Assembly: GCF_002943565.1 (NCBI RefSeq)
Contig: NZ_PJCH01000005.1
Location: forward strand, 620,001-684,000
Length of the DNA: 64,000 nt
DNA from: Hyphococcus luteus
GTDB taxonomy: Bacteria; Pseudomonadota; Alphaproteobacteria; Caulobacterales; Parvularculaceae
Direction of reading: 5' to 3'
Shown here: piece by piece, positions 54,627 through 63,474 of the stretch
Numbering within the stretch: the first letter of the stretch is position 1
Layout of the letters: each line of letters starts with the position of its first letter
Translations under genes and position numbers: made by a program
The notes under the pieces: generated by a model
The model's input: only the letters and a program-made list of their open reading frames with translations
The model's database searches: none
Told to the model about the DNA's origin: nothing

Positions 54627-55631
54627 CTACCGACACGTGCCTTTTTCCTTCGCCAGGATCCGGTCGAGCCTCCCCACAGTGACTTTTTTTACTGCTTCAC
54701 GAATGTTACTGGGATCAAAGCTGCTGGCCGCGATCACACGCTTACCTTCGGGGTCAGCTGACACCATGATGATTGCGGTCGCCTCCGGCGGCATGTCGAG
54801 GAGCATCGCAAGCGGGACCTTCTTCTTGAGCGACAACGAACAACATGTGGGTTCTGTTTTCTTGATCCACTGCCCCTGATAGACAGGCTGTTCATCAACA
54901 AACAGCGTGACATAGTCTTCGTTCTGCCCTGGCCAGTGAGATTTGCGAAAACTTGGCGTCACCTCGCCCTTGCTGATGTTGAACTGGCCGGCAACCATGT
55001 CATATTCCGTCGAAACCGGCCTGAGCGCAGGTTCTATCGACGAATACTTGTCCGACCAACTCAGTTCCCAGCCCGGCAATCCATCGCTCTGCCGGCAACT
55101 GTCGGGATCGGGGGCCAGATTGGCAATGATGCTTTGCCGGGTGTTGGGATGAGATTTGCTTTGAACCGTGAACTTCACTGACGAACTTGTCTCGGATACC
55201 TCGAACAGCAAATCTCCGACCTCAAAGACATCCTGCCCCCGAACATAAGCTGAGTAGGTCTCCCGCGTGTTCAGCGTTCGGGCGACATCCTCGCCAAAGA
55301 AGCCGGCAAACCCAATCAGCCCGCGAAAGGACGTGTCGCGAATAAGCCGGCGCTTGGGGATGTCGAAGATGTACGCAACGACGCCTCCGGTCAGCGGCGC
55401 TGACAAGTGCCTGACCTGCACATGCAGATCGACCAGCCCGATCCCCTGCCCGACATTGATCTTGGTCTGGCACGTCCAGTATCCCGATGACTCCCGGATA
55501 TCATCACAAACGTATTTTTGAGTGACAGCTTGCGTTGCCGGGTCTGCCGGCCCGCCAAAGAAATCCTGCGGCGCCGCGTGCGCGGAAGCAGCAGCGAGCG
55601 CGCTTATCAGAATAGCAATAATCGTTCGCAT
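54627..55631 (-). CDS. hypothetical exported protein
   Basis: 334 residues with a clear signal peptide (IIAILISALAAASAHAAP). Beta-rich, with Cys near VCDDIRESSGYWTCQTK and a CCSLSLKKK motif. Ends with a basic helical tail. 39 nt upstream of the 340-residue gene on the same strand. Not recognised. The following ~300 nt to the CopG-like gene contain no supported gene. Confidence 0.74.
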   Translation of the reverse strand: MRTIIAILISALAAASAHAAPQDFFGGPADPATQAVTQKYVCDDIRESSGYWTCQTKINVGQGIGLVDLHVQVRHLSAPLTGGVVAYIFDIPKRRLIRDTSFRGLIGFAGFFGEDVARTLNTRETYSAYVRGQDVFEVGDLLFEVSETSSSVKFTVQSKSHPNTRQSIIANLAPDPDSCRQSDGLPGWELSWSDKYSSIEPALRPVSTEYDMVAGQFNISKGEVTPSFRKSHWPGQNEDYVTLFVDEQPVYQGQWIKKTEPTCCSLSLKKKVPLAMLLDMPPEATAIIMVSADPEGKRVIAASSFDPSNIREAVKKVTVGRLDRILAKEKGTCR

Positions 55632-55930
55632 GATTGGTCCCCGAAGTGAGTGTCGCCTGATTTAATACTGGCTTTCGAGCAGGCCGTGAAATCGGGCATG
55701 GATTCAGTTCCCAGTCCGCAGCCAATCCGCACGCCTGCTGGTCCTGCGCATCGACTTACGTCCACAGACATTATCTCTTGATGCCCCCAACCTGCCTTCA
55801 TCCTGTATTTCTATACTTCCCCCCCCCTCGACAACCAAATAACCATGGTGGTTATGGCAGCATCTCCCATCTTCCAGAACGAACCGGGACAGATCCATGA
55901 ATTGTCGCGATGCGCCGCTCATGCTTTTGA

Positions 55931-56302
55931 TCAGTCTGCTTGTGCAATCTTCTGCGCTACCTGATCGATGAAAAAATCAAACCGCCGCTTGCCAAGCGCA
56001 TGCGCGGCATCCCGCTCGCCGTCGGGCAGCGGCTCGGTTCGGGTGAGCCAGTAGAGGACATAGTGGCATAAAGCCTCAAAGGTGAACGACACTTCCCGTT
56101 CGATTGCTGACTGGCGCAAGTCGAAGGCGTCCAGGCGTTTTAGAAGGCGCATCTCAAGCGTGACTTTGGCGTCTGGATCGAACCAGGCGTGCAAGGCCTG
56201 CTCGACGATATGCGCCTGCGACTCGCCTGTTTTGGCGGCCTCCTCGCACAGCCGCGCATAGAGATTGGTCGGAAGGCGGACATGAACACGCGCTTTCGTC
56301 AT
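55931..56302 (-). CDS. CopG-like ribbon-helix-helix conjugation protein (intact copy)
   Basis: 123 residues. N-terminal ARVHVRLPTNLYARLCEEAAKTGESQAHIVEQAL has the strand plus two helices of an RHH dimeric DNA-binding fold. Long helical C-terminus with VSFTFEALCHYVLYWLTRTEPLPDGE. Six nt separate it from the coupling-protein gene. Alphaproteobacterial conjugation modules usually place this gene right after traG/virD4 and before trbB. Intact original of the broken copies at 17.7 kb and 28.0 kb. Confidence 0.88.
   Translation of the reverse strand: MTKARVHVRLPTNLYARLCEEAAKTGESQAHIVEQALHAWFDPDAKVTLEMRLLKRLDAFDLRQSAIEREVSFTFEALCHYVLYWLTRTEPLPDGERDAAHALGKRRFDFFIDQVAQKIAQAD
56121..56211. repeat. direct repeat, copy of 28201-28291
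   Basis: One mismatch in 91 bases with 28201-28291, same orientation. The homology ends abruptly at the 28291/56211 edge where the N-terminal coding part begins. Confidence 0.9.
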
Positions 56303-56308
56303 GGCGCA

Positions 56309-58267
56309 TCAGAAGTCCGGCAGAAAATCCGGGTCGTCGCGGTCGAGCGCGGCGGCGCGCCGGACGGCGTCGATGTGTTTGTCACCGACCGGATCGGCCG
56401 GTTCGTCCTCGTCGATATCCGACGTCGGCTCCGGCGTGCGATGCGGCGTGGCGGGGGTGAGCGGCAACTCCGGCTCATGAACCAGTTTACGTTCCGGGCC
56501 GTCCGCCGCCCCCAAACCCTCGGGACCGCTGTCATCGTCGGGTCCGACATTGCCTGTCCATGCCGTGGCCTCGCTATCGTCTTCGCGCGGCTGGCGCGGC
56601 GCTTCGGGGAGGGCGCGGCTCCTGAAGTTCCGGTCTTCATAATAGCGCAGCTTTTTGGCGCGAACGGGCGGCGAACCGGAGGCAAGGACAATCTCGTCAT
56701 CCGGAGAGAGCTGCATCACCTCGCCGGGGGTGATGAGGGCGCGTTGGGTTTCCTGGCGCGAGACCATCATGTGGCTGAGCCATGGCGCCAGCCTGTGACC
56801 GGTAAAGTTCTTCTGCGCGCGCAGTTCGGTGGTCGTGCCGATGGCGTCGGAAACGCGCTTCGCCGTGCGTTCATCATTGGTGGCGAAGGCGACCCGGACA
56901 TGACAATTGTCGAGGATCGAATTGTTCGGCCCGTATGCTTTTTCGATCTGGTTTAGAGACTGCGCGATCAGGAAGGACCGGATGCCATATCCCGCCATGA
57001 AGGCGAGAGCGCTTTCGAAGAAATCGAGCCGGCCGAGCGCCGGAAACTCATCGAGCATCAACAGTAGTTTTCGGTGCGACGGTCCCGGCAACTCCTCGGT
57101 GAGGCGCCGGCCGATCTGATTGAGGATGAGGCGCATCAACGGTTTGGTGCGCGAGAGGTCCGACGGCGGTACGACGAGATAGAGCGAGACCGGCTGTTTC
57201 GCTGTCATCAGATCCTCGATCCGCCAGTCGGACCGGCTGGTGACGTCGGCGATCAACGGATCGCGATAGAGGGATAGGAAGCTCATGGCGGTCGAGAGGA
57301 CGCCGGAGCGCTCGTTTTCCGATTTATTGAGGAGTTCCCGCGCCGCCTGGGCGACGATAGGGTGAACGCCGGCGGCGCCGAGATGCGGCGTCGTCATCAT
57401 AGCGCGCAAGGTGGCGGCGAAGGTCCGGTCCGGATCGGACAGGAGGCGGGCGCATCCGGCCAGCGTCTTGTCTTTCTCCGCATAGAGGATGTGGAGGATG
57501 GCGCCGACCAGCAGCGAGTGTCCGGTCTTCTCCCAGTGGTTCCGCCGTTCGAGCGAGCCTTCCGGATCGACGAGAATGTCTGCGATGTTCTGAACGTCGC
57601 GGACCTCCCGTTCGCCGCGGCGCACCGCCATCAACGGATTGTAGCGCGAGCTGTTCCGGTCGGTCGGATCGAAGCGGATACAGCGTGAGAATGTGGCGCG
57701 CCATCCGGAGGTCAGCTCCCAGTTCTCGCCTTTGATGTCGTGGACGACGGTGCTGCCCGTCCAGGAAAGCAGCGTCGGGATGACAAGACCCACCCCTTTG
57801 CCCGACCGTGTCGGCGCAAACGCCATGACGTGCTCCGGCCCGCCATGCCGGAGATAGCGGCCTTCCCATTGTCCTAGAAAGACGCCGGTGTCGTTGAACA
57901 ACCCGCCTTTCCGGATATCCGATGCTGTCGCCCAGCGCGCCGAGCCATAGGTGGTGACATTTTGCTCATGCCGGCTGCGCAGGACCGAGCCGATGATTGC
58001 GGCCAGAATGCCCAGTCCTGCGCCACTGATCGTGATCAGCCCGCCGCGCGCGAAGACGTTCGGCGCGTAGGCATCATACGCGTACCACCACTGGAACAGT
58101 CTCCAGGGTTTGTAGACCGGATAGCCGGACAGCTCGAACCAGGGCGCGCCAAGCGCCGCCTGAAACTGAAGCTCTTCCGCCGTCAGTTGCGTTGCTGTCC
58201 AGAGCGCGCCGATAATCAGCGCAAAGACGATGAGGATCTGGCCGATAAGAATTCGTGTGCCGGTCAT
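56309..58267 (-). CDS. traG: VirD4/TraG type IV coupling protein
   Basis: 652 residues. N-terminal TM helices at about 7-27 and 74-97, then the NTPase: Walker A FAPTRSGKGVG (150-160), KGENWELT, Walker B LLMLDEFPALGRL, and RVAFATNDERTAKRVSDAIG. Couples the relaxosome to a type IV secretion channel at the inner membrane. C-terminal tail is acidic and ends in DPDFLPDF. Between it and the relaxase, a diguanylate cyclase sits on the other strand. No trb channel genes follow downstream. Confidence 0.95.
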   Translation of the reverse strand: MTGTRILIGQILIVFALIIGALWTATQLTAEELQFQAALGAPWFELSGYPVYKPWRLFQWWYAYDAYAPNVFARGGLITISGAGLGILAAIIGSVLRSRHEQNVTTYGSARWATASDIRKGGLFNDTGVFLGQWEGRYLRHGGPEHVMAFAPTRSGKGVGLVIPTLLSWTGSTVVHDIKGENWELTSGWRATFSRCIRFDPTDRNSSRYNPLMAVRRGEREVRDVQNIADILVDPEGSLERRNHWEKTGHSLLVGAILHILYAEKDKTLAGCARLLSDPDRTFAATLRAMMTTPHLGAAGVHPIVAQAARELLNKSENERSGVLSTAMSFLSLYRDPLIADVTSRSDWRIEDLMTAKQPVSLYLVVPPSDLSRTKPLMRLILNQIGRRLTEELPGPSHRKLLLMLDEFPALGRLDFFESALAFMAGYGIRSFLIAQSLNQIEKAYGPNNSILDNCHVRVAFATNDERTAKRVSDAIGTTTELRAQKNFTGHRLAPWLSHMMVSRQETQRALITPGEVMQLSPDDEIVLASGSPPVRAKKLRYYEDRNFRSRALPEAPRQPREDDSEATAWTGNVGPDDDSGPEGLGAADGPERKLVHEPELPLTPATPHRTPEPTSDIDEDEPADPVGDKHIDAVRRAAALDRDDPDFLPDF

Positions 58268-58670
58268 AGGTCGCTCCTGAGGTCTGATTGCGGGCTTCAG
58301 AAGGGTCGCGCCTGCGCGCGCGCGGGCCTAGTTGGACGCACGGCAAATTGCGGCAATTGCATACAAATCAGGGGCACGCTGAGGCAACCTCATTCGTCGC
58401 CCGCGGGCAGATGAGGTTCGGCGCGCAAATGGCGTTTAGCAGTCATCTAGATAGGGCGTCTTTGCGGGGCCAGAAGATTTGGCAGGCATCGCATCCCACA
58501 CATCTTAATCCCCAGAGTTAATGAAGCGGAAACCGGCTTCTCCGAAGATATGGCAGGCTTCGCGCCGGGCTGTGTGAATTGCTGCCTTGGTCCGCTGCTA
58601 TATGCCGACCAAACGTCTCATCTCCCGGTGGGCAGATGTGTTGGGTAGCGGCTTTTCAATGGAGATGAAA
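58268..58670. other. divergent intergenic region between coupling protein and diguanylate cyclase
   Basis: About 400 nt with no supported gene; contains a CG-alternating run (58311-58322) and GCAATTGC-type short palindromes but no clear operator. Promoters for both outward genes must lie here. Confidence 0.4.
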
Positions 58671-60035
58671 ATGATGCTAGCTCCCTGGACCGGCAAGTCC
58701 CTCCGTTACTGGATTGCTGTTGGAATGAGTGTCGCCATCGCGCCTTTGGCGCTGTCCGCGCTCATCGGATTTGTGCTGCTGAACACCTACGTTGTTGATC
58801 CGTTTCATGATGTTTCGAAGCGCGAGCGCATACAGGTTGCGCCAATCCAGAATTTGAGGGTCCTGGTCTGGGACACGCTCATCCCCGTTGACGAGTTCGT
58901 CGATGAAGGCGGCGCGCAGCGCGCCGCCGCCTATCGCGCCGCCCGAGCGCGCATTGAGAATGCTTTTGCGGAACTGCAGGAAAGCCTGGCCGGGGAACCC
59001 GCCCTGCTCATGCCGGTCGAACGCGCGCTTCAGGACTGGACTGAAGCCGACCGGCTGGCGACCGAATTGGTCTCCGTAGAGCGCCCGCCTGGAGATCCCA
59101 GCGCCGCCGAGATGATGGAGCGCTTTCATGGTCGGGTTGCCGCGGCTTCCGACCGGCTTGGGGTTGCCTATAATGTGGTCGCAGAAAAGATGCAGGCCGA
59201 TCACGACAGGGCGACGCGCGCTTATATGCGCTCGCAGGAACTGGCGTTGCTGGCTGGTGTCTTGTCGGCGCTCGCGGTCATAGCGGGCGTCGTTCTGATC
59301 GGGCGCGTGATGGCGGCGAGCGTGGATCGGCTGGTGGATGGAGCGGCGAAGGTTTCAGAAGGAGAGAGGGATCACCGCATCGACATTCGCGTGCCGCCGG
59401 AATTGCGCCGCGTCGCAGACGAGTTCAACCGCATGATCAAGCGCATTGAAGAGTCTGAATCCGCGCTCGCCGAACTGGCGCGGCGCGACGGCCTGACGGG
59501 CTTGCTCAATCGGCGCGCTTTCGATGAAGCGCTTTCCGAGATGTATGCGCGGATGGATCGCACGGGCGAGGAGGGCGCGCTTCTCACAATCGATGTCGAC
59601 CACTTCAAACGGGTCAACGATACTTATGGTCATTCGGCCGGCGACGACGTGTTGCGTGCGTTCGCAACGCTGGCAACGTCAAGTCTGCGCCCGTTTGATC
59701 AGGTCTATCGCGTTGGCGGCGAAGAATTCTCGGTCCTGCTGCCCGGTACAAGCACAATCGTTGCCCATGATCTGGCGGAGCGGCTTCGGAAAGAGATGGC
59801 TCGACACGCGATAGCGACAGAAGCGGGCGAAGTCAGCGTAACGATCAGCATCGGCGGCGCAAAAGCCACGACGGGGCTTGAGCCGGGCAAACTCATTGAA
59901 GCCGCGGACGCCGCGCTCTATCGCGCCAAGACAACCGGCCGTAACCGGGTCGTTCTGATTGATGAGTTTGGTGCATACGAGAATCCGACAGAAAACTCGG
60001 GGAAAACCGTCGATAAGGAACAGGCCGGAGGCTGA
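58671..60035 (+). CDS. HAMP-GGDEF diguanylate cyclase
   Basis: 454 residues from ATG 58671 (GGAG six nt upstream; ATG 58659 is possible). TM helices at about 10-35 and 192-215 flank a helical periplasmic sensor; HAMP with DHRIDIR and RRVADEFNRMI. GGDEF domain: LTGLLNRRAF, DVDHFKRVND, active site GGEEF near 349-353 and inhibitory RxxD (RPFD) five residues before it. Should make c-di-GMP and be product-inhibited. Opposite orientation to the surrounding mobilisation genes. Confidence 0.94.
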   Translation: MMLAPWTGKSLRYWIAVGMSVAIAPLALSALIGFVLLNTYVVDPFHDVSKRERIQVAPIQNLRVLVWDTLIPVDEFVDEGGAQRAAAYRAARARIENAFAELQESLAGEPALLMPVERALQDWTEADRLATELVSVERPPGDPSAAEMMERFHGRVAAASDRLGVAYNVVAEKMQADHDRATRAYMRSQELALLAGVLSALAVIAGVVLIGRVMAASVDRLVDGAAKVSEGERDHRIDIRVPPELRRVADEFNRMIKRIEESESALAELARRDGLTGLLNRRAFDEALSEMYARMDRTGEEGALLTIDVDHFKRVNDTYGHSAGDDVLRAFATLATSSLRPFDQVYRVGGEEFSVLLPGTSTIVAHDLAERLRKEMARHAIATEAGEVSVTISIGGAKATTGLEPGKLIEAADAALYRAKTTGRNRVVLIDEFGAYENPTENSGKTVDKEQAGG

Positions 60036-60058
60036 GGCTCCCATCTGTATCCGCTTGC

Positions 60059-61972
60059 TCATCGTGAAAGGCCGCGCTGTCGCTCCGGTCCTATCGTCCA
60101 GCCGATGCCCCGCGCCGCCTGCTCAATAGTCAGTCTACGTCCAATCTGGCGCCCGAGCGTGTCGCGCCACGGGACCAGGACGAAGGCTATCTCATTGCCG
60201 ATGATCGCCATCCTGCCTTGGGCAAGATTGACATGGCCTTCCAGCCGACCGTCGAAACGGTCGCCGACCCGCATCGAAACGGCCTGACGTCCCGAGGAGG
60301 ACGCCTGCCGCGCCTGCGCTCCCTCACGCTCGCTTCGGCGCAGCTCTGCGCGCTGGCTGTCTGTGAAGCTGTCCTTGCCGGGCGCGAGCAAGCCCTCACG
60401 GCGCAGGAAGGCGAGGCGGGCGGCGCGCTGCGGTGCGAGGCCCGGATGGTTCGCCGCAGCGCTGTCGAGCCAGGTGTCGGCCTTGAGGCTCGCCTGCCGT
60501 TCGAGCGACATCCAGGAAAGGGTTCTAAGACTCAAGCCGCTTGCGCGTCGCCCCTCATAGGCCGCCGAGCGTTCAAGGAAGTCTTCCGGCACGTCCCAGG
60601 CGCCGTCTGCATTGCGCTCGACGATGCCCGCCCGGCGCAAGGCTTCGAGCCTGCGCTTGTGCGCGAGCCTGTACTCGCTTGTGGCCCCCGGATCGGCCTC
60701 TGCGTGCAGCGCATCCGACCATAGGCCGCCGCTGCGTTCCGCGATCTCTGCAATCGTCCTGTCGGCCCGGCGCGGCTCAGCGGGGCTGCGTCGCACTTCG
60801 ACCACGGCTCCGGCGGGCGGCGCATTGGTCTGGTCGAGGGCGGCCGCCGGCACATGCCAGGCGCGGCCGTCGAAATCCTCCATCAACACATATCGCGTGT
60901 CCCGCAATTCATCTTCGGGACCGCTGTCGAGGACGATTCCAACAAGCGGCGCGGCGTCCGGCGCCAGCGTCTCTGCGTAGCTGAAGTTTCTGCGCTGTCC
61001 ATGCTCGCGCGAGAGCGTCCGGATAATGTCGCCGCGCCGGCCCATGTCCCGAAGCGTTTCGGACCAGCCTGCCTTCATCGTCCATTCGTCCGGCCCAGCG
61101 GGCTCAGCGAGGCCAAGTGTTTTGAGGTGACGGAGGCGCGCCAGGGTGAGATGGCGCTCGAACCGGCCAGCCTCGTTTTGCGCGCGCGCGATGATGACCC
61201 GTCCATCGCTCATGGCGCGCTCCAATTCCCGGTCGATGCCTGTGAAGCGGTCCTTGTCGATTTCGCTATGCCGGGCGCGAAGAATTTCGAGGTCGCGGCG
61301 AGGGCCGAGGCGGGAGGTGACGATGTCCTCTGCCGCTTCCCGGAGCCCGTGCATGAGATAGTCCTTCGCGATCACAATATCCTTCATGCGCGCGTCCCTG
61401 CCCCGGATGACGATATGGGTGTGGGGATGACCGGTATTGTGGTGATCGACTGCGATCCAATCGAGCCGCCGTCCCGTGTCCTTCTCGATCTGCGCCATAA
61501 ACTCTCGGATCGCGGGCTTCAGATCGCCGAGCGCCGCGCCGTGTTCGGGCGAGACGATGATGCGGAACTGGTGACGGTCATTTTCGCTGCGCTCCAGAAA
61601 TTTTTTCGCATCGAGATCTTCGCGCTCGCGATCATAGAGACGCCCGCCGCTTCCATCACGCTCGACGCCGTCGCGCTGAATATAGCCGATATGGGCGCGA
61701 TAGACGCCGGGGCCTGACTTTCCGGCGCGGGCGATATGCACTTTGACAACGACGCGACGCACGCGCTGGCGGGCGAGATGCCGGCTTGTGCGCGCCCGCG
61801 TTCGCGCCGCGCCGCCTGCGCCATAGCGCTTACCTGTAAACGCGCTTTTCTTGCCTGACTTTTTGAGCCGCGCGACGGCCCGCCTGAGCTGGGTGTGGAC
61901 GCGCTTGCCGCCAGCCTTGCCGACATCCCGGATGCGTCCGAGACGCGGCGTGAAGTCGTCCGGCCCCGTCAT
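60059..61972 (-). CDS. relaxase (VirD2-like, DUF3363)
   Basis: 637 residues from ATG 61972 (a GTG at 61999 would add nine residues). RPRLGRIRD-type opening is usual for this family, here FTPRLGRIRD. Catalytic region: FRIIVSPEHG and the metal-binding three-His motif HHNTGHPHTHIVIRG near residues 177-191. Long C-terminal DUF3363 region with MSLERQASLKADTWLD. Nicks oriT and leads transfer of single-stranded DNA. Stop lies 23 nt past the convergent cyclase's end. Confidence 0.93.
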   Translation of the reverse strand: MTGPDDFTPRLGRIRDVGKAGGKRVHTQLRRAVARLKKSGKKSAFTGKRYGAGGAARTRARTSRHLARQRVRRVVVKVHIARAGKSGPGVYRAHIGYIQRDGVERDGSGGRLYDREREDLDAKKFLERSENDRHQFRIIVSPEHGAALGDLKPAIREFMAQIEKDTGRRLDWIAVDHHNTGHPHTHIVIRGRDARMKDIVIAKDYLMHGLREAAEDIVTSRLGPRRDLEILRARHSEIDKDRFTGIDRELERAMSDGRVIIARAQNEAGRFERHLTLARLRHLKTLGLAEPAGPDEWTMKAGWSETLRDMGRRGDIIRTLSREHGQRRNFSYAETLAPDAAPLVGIVLDSGPEDELRDTRYVLMEDFDGRAWHVPAAALDQTNAPPAGAVVEVRRSPAEPRRADRTIAEIAERSGGLWSDALHAEADPGATSEYRLAHKRRLEALRRAGIVERNADGAWDVPEDFLERSAAYEGRRASGLSLRTLSWMSLERQASLKADTWLDSAAANHPGLAPQRAARLAFLRREGLLAPGKDSFTDSQRAELRRSEREGAQARQASSSGRQAVSMRVGDRFDGRLEGHVNLAQGRMAIIGNEIAFVLVPWRDTLGRQIGRRLTIEQAARGIGWTIGPERQRGLSR

Positions 61973-61991
61973 GTCGTGTAAAAGCGCACCT

Positions 61992-62110
61992 GGCGCCACC
62001 TCGATTCAATAAATTCAAAGCGGTGCGAGAAAAGCGGCGCCACAACGCCGGGCAACAGGCGCCGCAAAAAAAGATGTGCAGACAAGGCGCTACCAATGAA
62101 GTGGCGCCAC
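61992..62110. repeat. GGCGCC-type motif array upstream of the relaxase (oriT candidate)
   Basis: GGCGCCAC at 61992, 62036 and 62103, GGCGCCGC at 62058 and GGCGCTAC at 62086. The last copy lies within the perfect palindrome GTGGCGCCAC (62101-62110). Steps are 44, 22, 28 and 17 nt. The region 61973-62190 has no supported gene and is the only gap between relaxase and peptidase genes, where oriT or a relaxosome operator is often found. Confidence 0.45.
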
Positions 62111-62190
62111 AGCTTTAATCTCGCCCTACCGGGTCCGCTTTTCCTCCGCTTGCTGAGCGTTTCCGCGCCTTGCATAGGCTTGCTACCCTG

Positions 62191-62694
62191 TCAGTCTGAA
62201 AGAAGGATGAGGGGGACGGCGACGCCGTCCACGTCTTCCGATTTTGTGACGCCGAAATACCGCCCGTCGAGGGAGCGCGGATGCGCGTTCAGGAGAAAGA
62301 ACTCGCCGTCCTGGAGCGTGACGCATCCGCGCCAGACGGGCATGTCGCGGCCAAGATTGTCGCTCGCAAGCGCTGTCGCGACATGCTCTCCGTCGATGAA
62401 AATTTCGAGATTATCGCGGCAGATTTCAGCGCCGGAGGCCGCTGCAACACGCTTTAATAATGGCCAGCCGGGTCCTGTATAGCCGCGATGACTGGCCCAG
62501 AGCGCCGCATCGCTATCGGCTGAGACGGCGACCCAGCGGCCGGGGGTGATGGGCGCGCCGCTCAGCCGATAAAGCCCGAGCGGGGCGGATCGTGTCCGGT
62601 TCCAGACAAGCCAATGATGATGGGAGAAAAGGACGCCTGACAGCGCCATCGCTATGCCGGCGAAGGCGGCGGCGGCGAGCGCCCGGCGTCTCAC
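62191..62694 (-). CDS. S26 family signal peptidase, TraF-like
   Basis: 167 residues from GTG 62694, which overlaps the HTH gene's stop by GTGA; an ATG at 62748 would overlap by 58 nt. N-terminal TM helix (ALAAAAFAGIAMALSGVLF), nucleophile Ser in NRTRSAPLGLYR, general-base Lys in PLLKRVAAASG, and box E FFLLNAHPRSLDGRYFG. TraF processes pilin (TrbC) in conjugation systems; no trbC is in the window. Confidence 0.88.
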   Translation of the reverse strand: MRRRALAAAAFAGIAMALSGVLFSHHHWLVWNRTRSAPLGLYRLSGAPITPGRWVAVSADSDAALWASHRGYTGPGWPLLKRVAAASGAEICRDNLEIFIDGEHVATALASDNLGRDMPVWRGCVTLQDGEFFLLNAHPRSLDGRYFGVTKSEDVDGVAVPLILLSD

Positions 62695-62975
62695 CTGTCG
62701 CGCCGGACGCGTTGCGAGGTGGATTTGTACCGGTCGCGCCGGGACCATCGTCTGAGGCTGCGTTTGGTGTAGAACACGCGCGATCCATGCTTGCGGTAAA
62801 TCGGCCCGCGCCCTTCGCAGCGATAGCGATTGAGCGTCGATTTTCCCATGCGCAATTCCCGAGCTGCTTCTTCGACGGTAAAGAGCTGATCGAGATCGTC
62901 GTCGTCTTCGTCGTCGCCATCGTTGCCGTATTCGGGGTCTTCGTAACTTTCGGTTTCCTTTGTATTGCGGGTCAT
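62691..62975 (-). CDS. AlpA/MerR-type helix-turn-helix protein
   Basis: 94 residues from ATG 62975 (AAAGGCAG upstream). Acidic N-terminal run (NDGDDEDDDDLDQ), then FTVEEAARELRMGKSTLNRYRCEGRGPIYRK, a winged HTH of the excisionase/AlpA type, ending KRSLRRWSRRDRYK. Probably a regulator of the mobilisation genes or a recombination directionality factor. Overlaps the S26 gene by 4 nt. Confidence 0.85.
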   Translation of the reverse strand: MTRNTKETESYEDPEYGNDGDDEDDDDLDQLFTVEEAARELRMGKSTLNRYRCEGRGPIYRKHGSRVFYTKRSLRRWSRRDRYKSTSQRVRRDR

Positions 62976-63101
62976 TGGTCTGCCTTTCCACTCAACGCTC
63001 GAACATGACGAGAGTTTGCAGAAAATTTCAGAGAACGGGGAGCCGGAATATTCGAATTCGAATTTTCCGACATCTGCCTTTTTGCGCGCATGCACAGCAA
63101 A

Positions 63102-63129
63102 GCCGCCCCGGATTTTCATCCGGGGCGGC
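63102..63129 (-). terminator. Rho-independent-like terminator after the DUF736 gene
   Basis: GCCGCCCCGGAT (63102-63113) and ATCCGGGGCGGC (63118-63129) form a perfect 12-bp stem with a 4-nt loop. On the minus strand it is followed by TTTGCTGTGC, a short T-run, 22 nt after the DUF736 stop and well before the HTH start at 62975. Confidence 0.8.
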
Positions 63130-63150
63130 GCGCTGCTTGGGTATCGAGAC

Positions 63151-63474
63151 CTAGTTGCGCGGGTTCCACAAGATGACGTGCCGGCCTTCGCGGTCTTTGA
63201 CGGGGGCGAGATTGGCGTAGATTTTCCGTGGGCCGATCTGCGGGTCTGCGAGCGTGAGCGAGACATATTCGCGTCCCGAGGATTTGGCCTTGCGGAGCCA
63301 TCCGCCGCCGACTTCGACCGAGGCTTCGCCTGCGTAGATGCGGAAGTCCGGCTGGCTTTCCATCGTCTTTTGAGCGTTCGGCTCAATCCGGATCGCAGCG
63401 ACGAGGTTCATCATTGCGAGCGTGCCCTGAAAGCCGGTTTCGGTTTCGGAGACGTATCCAAGTGCGTTTGCCAT
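63151..63474 (-). CDS. DUF736 family protein
   Basis: 107 residues. IGYVSE-like opening (LGYVSETETGFQGTLA), IRIEPN, PDFRIYAGE and AGWL-like GGGWLRKAKSSGREYVSL and YANLAPV are the DUF736 signature. Common in the same position, upstream of relaxase modules in alphaproteobacterial elements; function unknown. Followed by the strong hairpin at 63102-63129. Confidence 0.92.
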   Translation of the reverse strand: MANALGYVSETETGFQGTLAMMNLVAAIRIEPNAQKTMESQPDFRIYAGEASVEVGGGWLRKAKSSGREYVSLTLADPQIGPRKIYANLAPVKDREGRHVILWNPRN

